A DNA stretch of 6,595 nt from an uncultured Lachnospiraceae bacterium (lineage in GTDB: Bacteria; Bacillota; Clostridia; Lachnospirales; Lachnospiraceae). The stretch is taken from positions 1 to 6,595 of the forward strand of contig CADBTO010000327.1 of the NCBI GenBank assembly GCA_902797565.1, in the 5' to 3' direction. The notes under the pieces are model-generated. The model had not been told where the DNA came from and did not search any database. It saw nothing but the letters and a program-made list of their open reading frames with translations. How positions within the stretch are numbered: the stretch's first letter is position 1; every line of letters begins with the position of its first letter. Of the stretch, positions 5,631 to 6,595 are shown one piece after another. The position numbers were made by a program, and so were the translations under genes.

Positions 5631-6595
5631 ATGCCGAGGCAAGATCAAAAGTCCTCTGGACGCATCCTGGGGCTGGATGGGCTTCGTGCCATTGCGATCG
5701 TTGCGATCATATTGTATCATATGTTTCCCTATACCGTGAAGGGAGGGTTTCTGGGGGTTTCCCTGTTCTTTGTGCTGTCAGGCTTTCTGGTGGCACTGAC
5801 ATCAGAGCGGAGCCGGCGGAAACACACATATAATGTTGCGGAATTCTACAAGAAGCGGATTATCCGGATTTATCCGGCTGCGATCTGTGTGGTATTTATC
5901 ACGGTGGGCGTGTTCTTCGTGCTTGCCCCGCATCCGGTGCAGGGGATCCGCAATGAAGTGATTTCGATTATATTTGGTGTAAATAACTGGTGGCAGATTT
6001 TTCAGGATTCATCGTATTTTACGAAAATTGCGAATGCCAGCCCGTTTACGCATGTGTGGTCTCTTTCTGTAGAGATGCAGTATTATCTGATTTGGCCGCT
6101 GCTGTACTATCTGTATTTCAAGGTGGCAAGGGAAAAACGTCGGGATGGGAAATCCCATTTCACACCGCGGGGATTTATCATGCTTGGCGCGTTGATTCTC
6201 CTGTCGTCATTGCTTATGTTTTTCCTGTATCAGCCTGGCCAGGATGCTACACGCGTGTATTATGGAACAGATACAAGGATGTTTTCTCTGCTGATCGGCT
6301 GTGCCGTGGGGATGTTTTACGCGATGTTCCCGCCAGGGGTTTCGTTCTTCCGGAGAACGAAGTGGATGGCATCGGTCATGATGGGGATTGCGGTGATGTT
6401 TGTCCTGACCTGCTTTATTTTTGTGGATGGACAGGGGACACTCACCTATCGGGGGATCATGCAGCTCATTTCGCTGGTGTTTGCGGTCATGGTGTTTCTG
6501 GTCGCGGATTCCGGGGAACCATTTGGTGAGTGGCTGGAGGTGGCACCGCTGAAATGGCTCGGAGAGCGCAGTTATGAAATGTATCTGTGGATGTA
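5631..6595 (+). CDS. Acyltransferase-3 family (OafA/YrhL/OatA-like) membrane protein, 3'-truncated by window edge
   Basis: The frame is open from the ATG at 5631 to the window end (321 complete codons plus two bases), with no stop seen. Motifs of the acyltransferase-3 family appear in order: LDGLRAIAIVAIILYHM with the conserved H30, GVSLFFVLSGFLV, FYKKRIIRIYPA, and HVWSLSVEMQYYLIWPLL with E148. About eight hydrophobic segments are visible and the cut falls in WLGERSYEMYLWMY, a late family motif, so nearly all of the membrane domain is present. OatA and OafA relatives O-acetylate peptidoglycan or surface sugars and some carry a C-terminal SGNH domain; whether this one does lies outside the window. 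GAGGTG (5617-5622) is 8 bases before the ATG and supports this start. A 113-base gap and a candidate promoter separate it from the DHHW gene, so it may be a separate unit with a related envelope role. Confidence 0.94.
   Translation, partial: MPRQDQKSSGRILGLDGLRAIAIVAIILYHMFPYTVKGGFLGVSLFFVLSGFLVALTSERSRRKHTYNVAEFYKKRIIRIYPAAICVVFITVGVFFVLAPHPVQGIRNEVISIIFGVNNWWQIFQDSSYFTKIANASPFTHVWSLSVEMQYYLIWPLLYYLYFKVAREKRRDGKSHFTPRGFIMLGALILLSSLLMFFLYQPGQDATRVYYGTDTRMFSLLIGCAVGMFYAMFPPGVSFFRRTKWMASVMMGIAVMFVLTCFIFVDGQGTLTYRGIMQLISLVFAVMVFLVADSGEPFGEWLEVAPLKWLGERSYEMYLWM

Noticed and set aside
5990..6529. Plus-strand open frame of 179 codons
   Set aside because: It is out of frame within the acyltransferase-3 gene, which is continuous from 5631 to the window end with family motifs in order. 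It is not evidence of a frameshift.

Overview
The window looks like chromosomal DNA of a Gram-positive Clostridia, most likely a Lachnospiraceae-type gut Firmicute. The reasons are strong purine-rich Shine-Dalgarno sites (AAGGAG, AAAGGAG), a moderately GC-rich background, and a set of proteins typical of that group: an Ig-like/amidase wall enzyme, a DUF4358-type lipoprotein, and an MBOAT protein paired with a DHHW-type protein. Taxonomy is inferred from gene content and style only. All six genes lie on the + strand and are tightly packed. I see no RNA gene, insertion sequence or CRISPR array, and no gap longer than about 115 bases.

Layout. At 3-701 is the C-terminal part of a secreted N-acetylmuramoyl-L-alanine amidase (Amidase_3 fold), preceded by what looks like the tail of a bacterial Ig-like domain; the gene begins upstream of the window. 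A hairpin (753-784) separates it from 814-2010, a membrane-anchored protein with an extracellular transglutaminase-like domain (Cys-His-Asp triad visible). Next come a DUF4358-like lipoprotein (2076-2657), an MBOAT O-acyltransferase (2665-4116), a DHHW/AlgX-AlgJ-like protein (4153-5517), and a second, unrelated membrane acyltransferase of the acyltransferase-3/OafA family (5631 to the window end, cut off).

Working together. MBOAT proteins and SGNH/DHHW-like partners form extracytoplasmic O-acylation machines in characterised systems (AlgI with AlgJ/AlgX, PatA with PatB, DltB with DltD). The MBOAT-DHHW pair here probably does the same: the MBOAT moves an acyl group across the membrane and the DHHW protein transfers it to a wall or surface polymer. 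The lipoprotein, whose stop is 7 bases from the MBOAT start, is a candidate accessory part. The neighbouring amidase and transglutaminase-like protein also act outside the membrane, so the whole window reads as a cell-envelope modification locus. The substrate cannot be read from the sequence.

The oddest feature is inside the DHHW gene. It starts in a very AT-rich patch (25 G+C of 110 bases at 4091-4200) and carries two Ala/Gly/Glu-rich insertions. The second is very GC-rich (47 G+C of 60 bases at 5041-5100) and is built around an imperfect 51-bp in-frame duplication.
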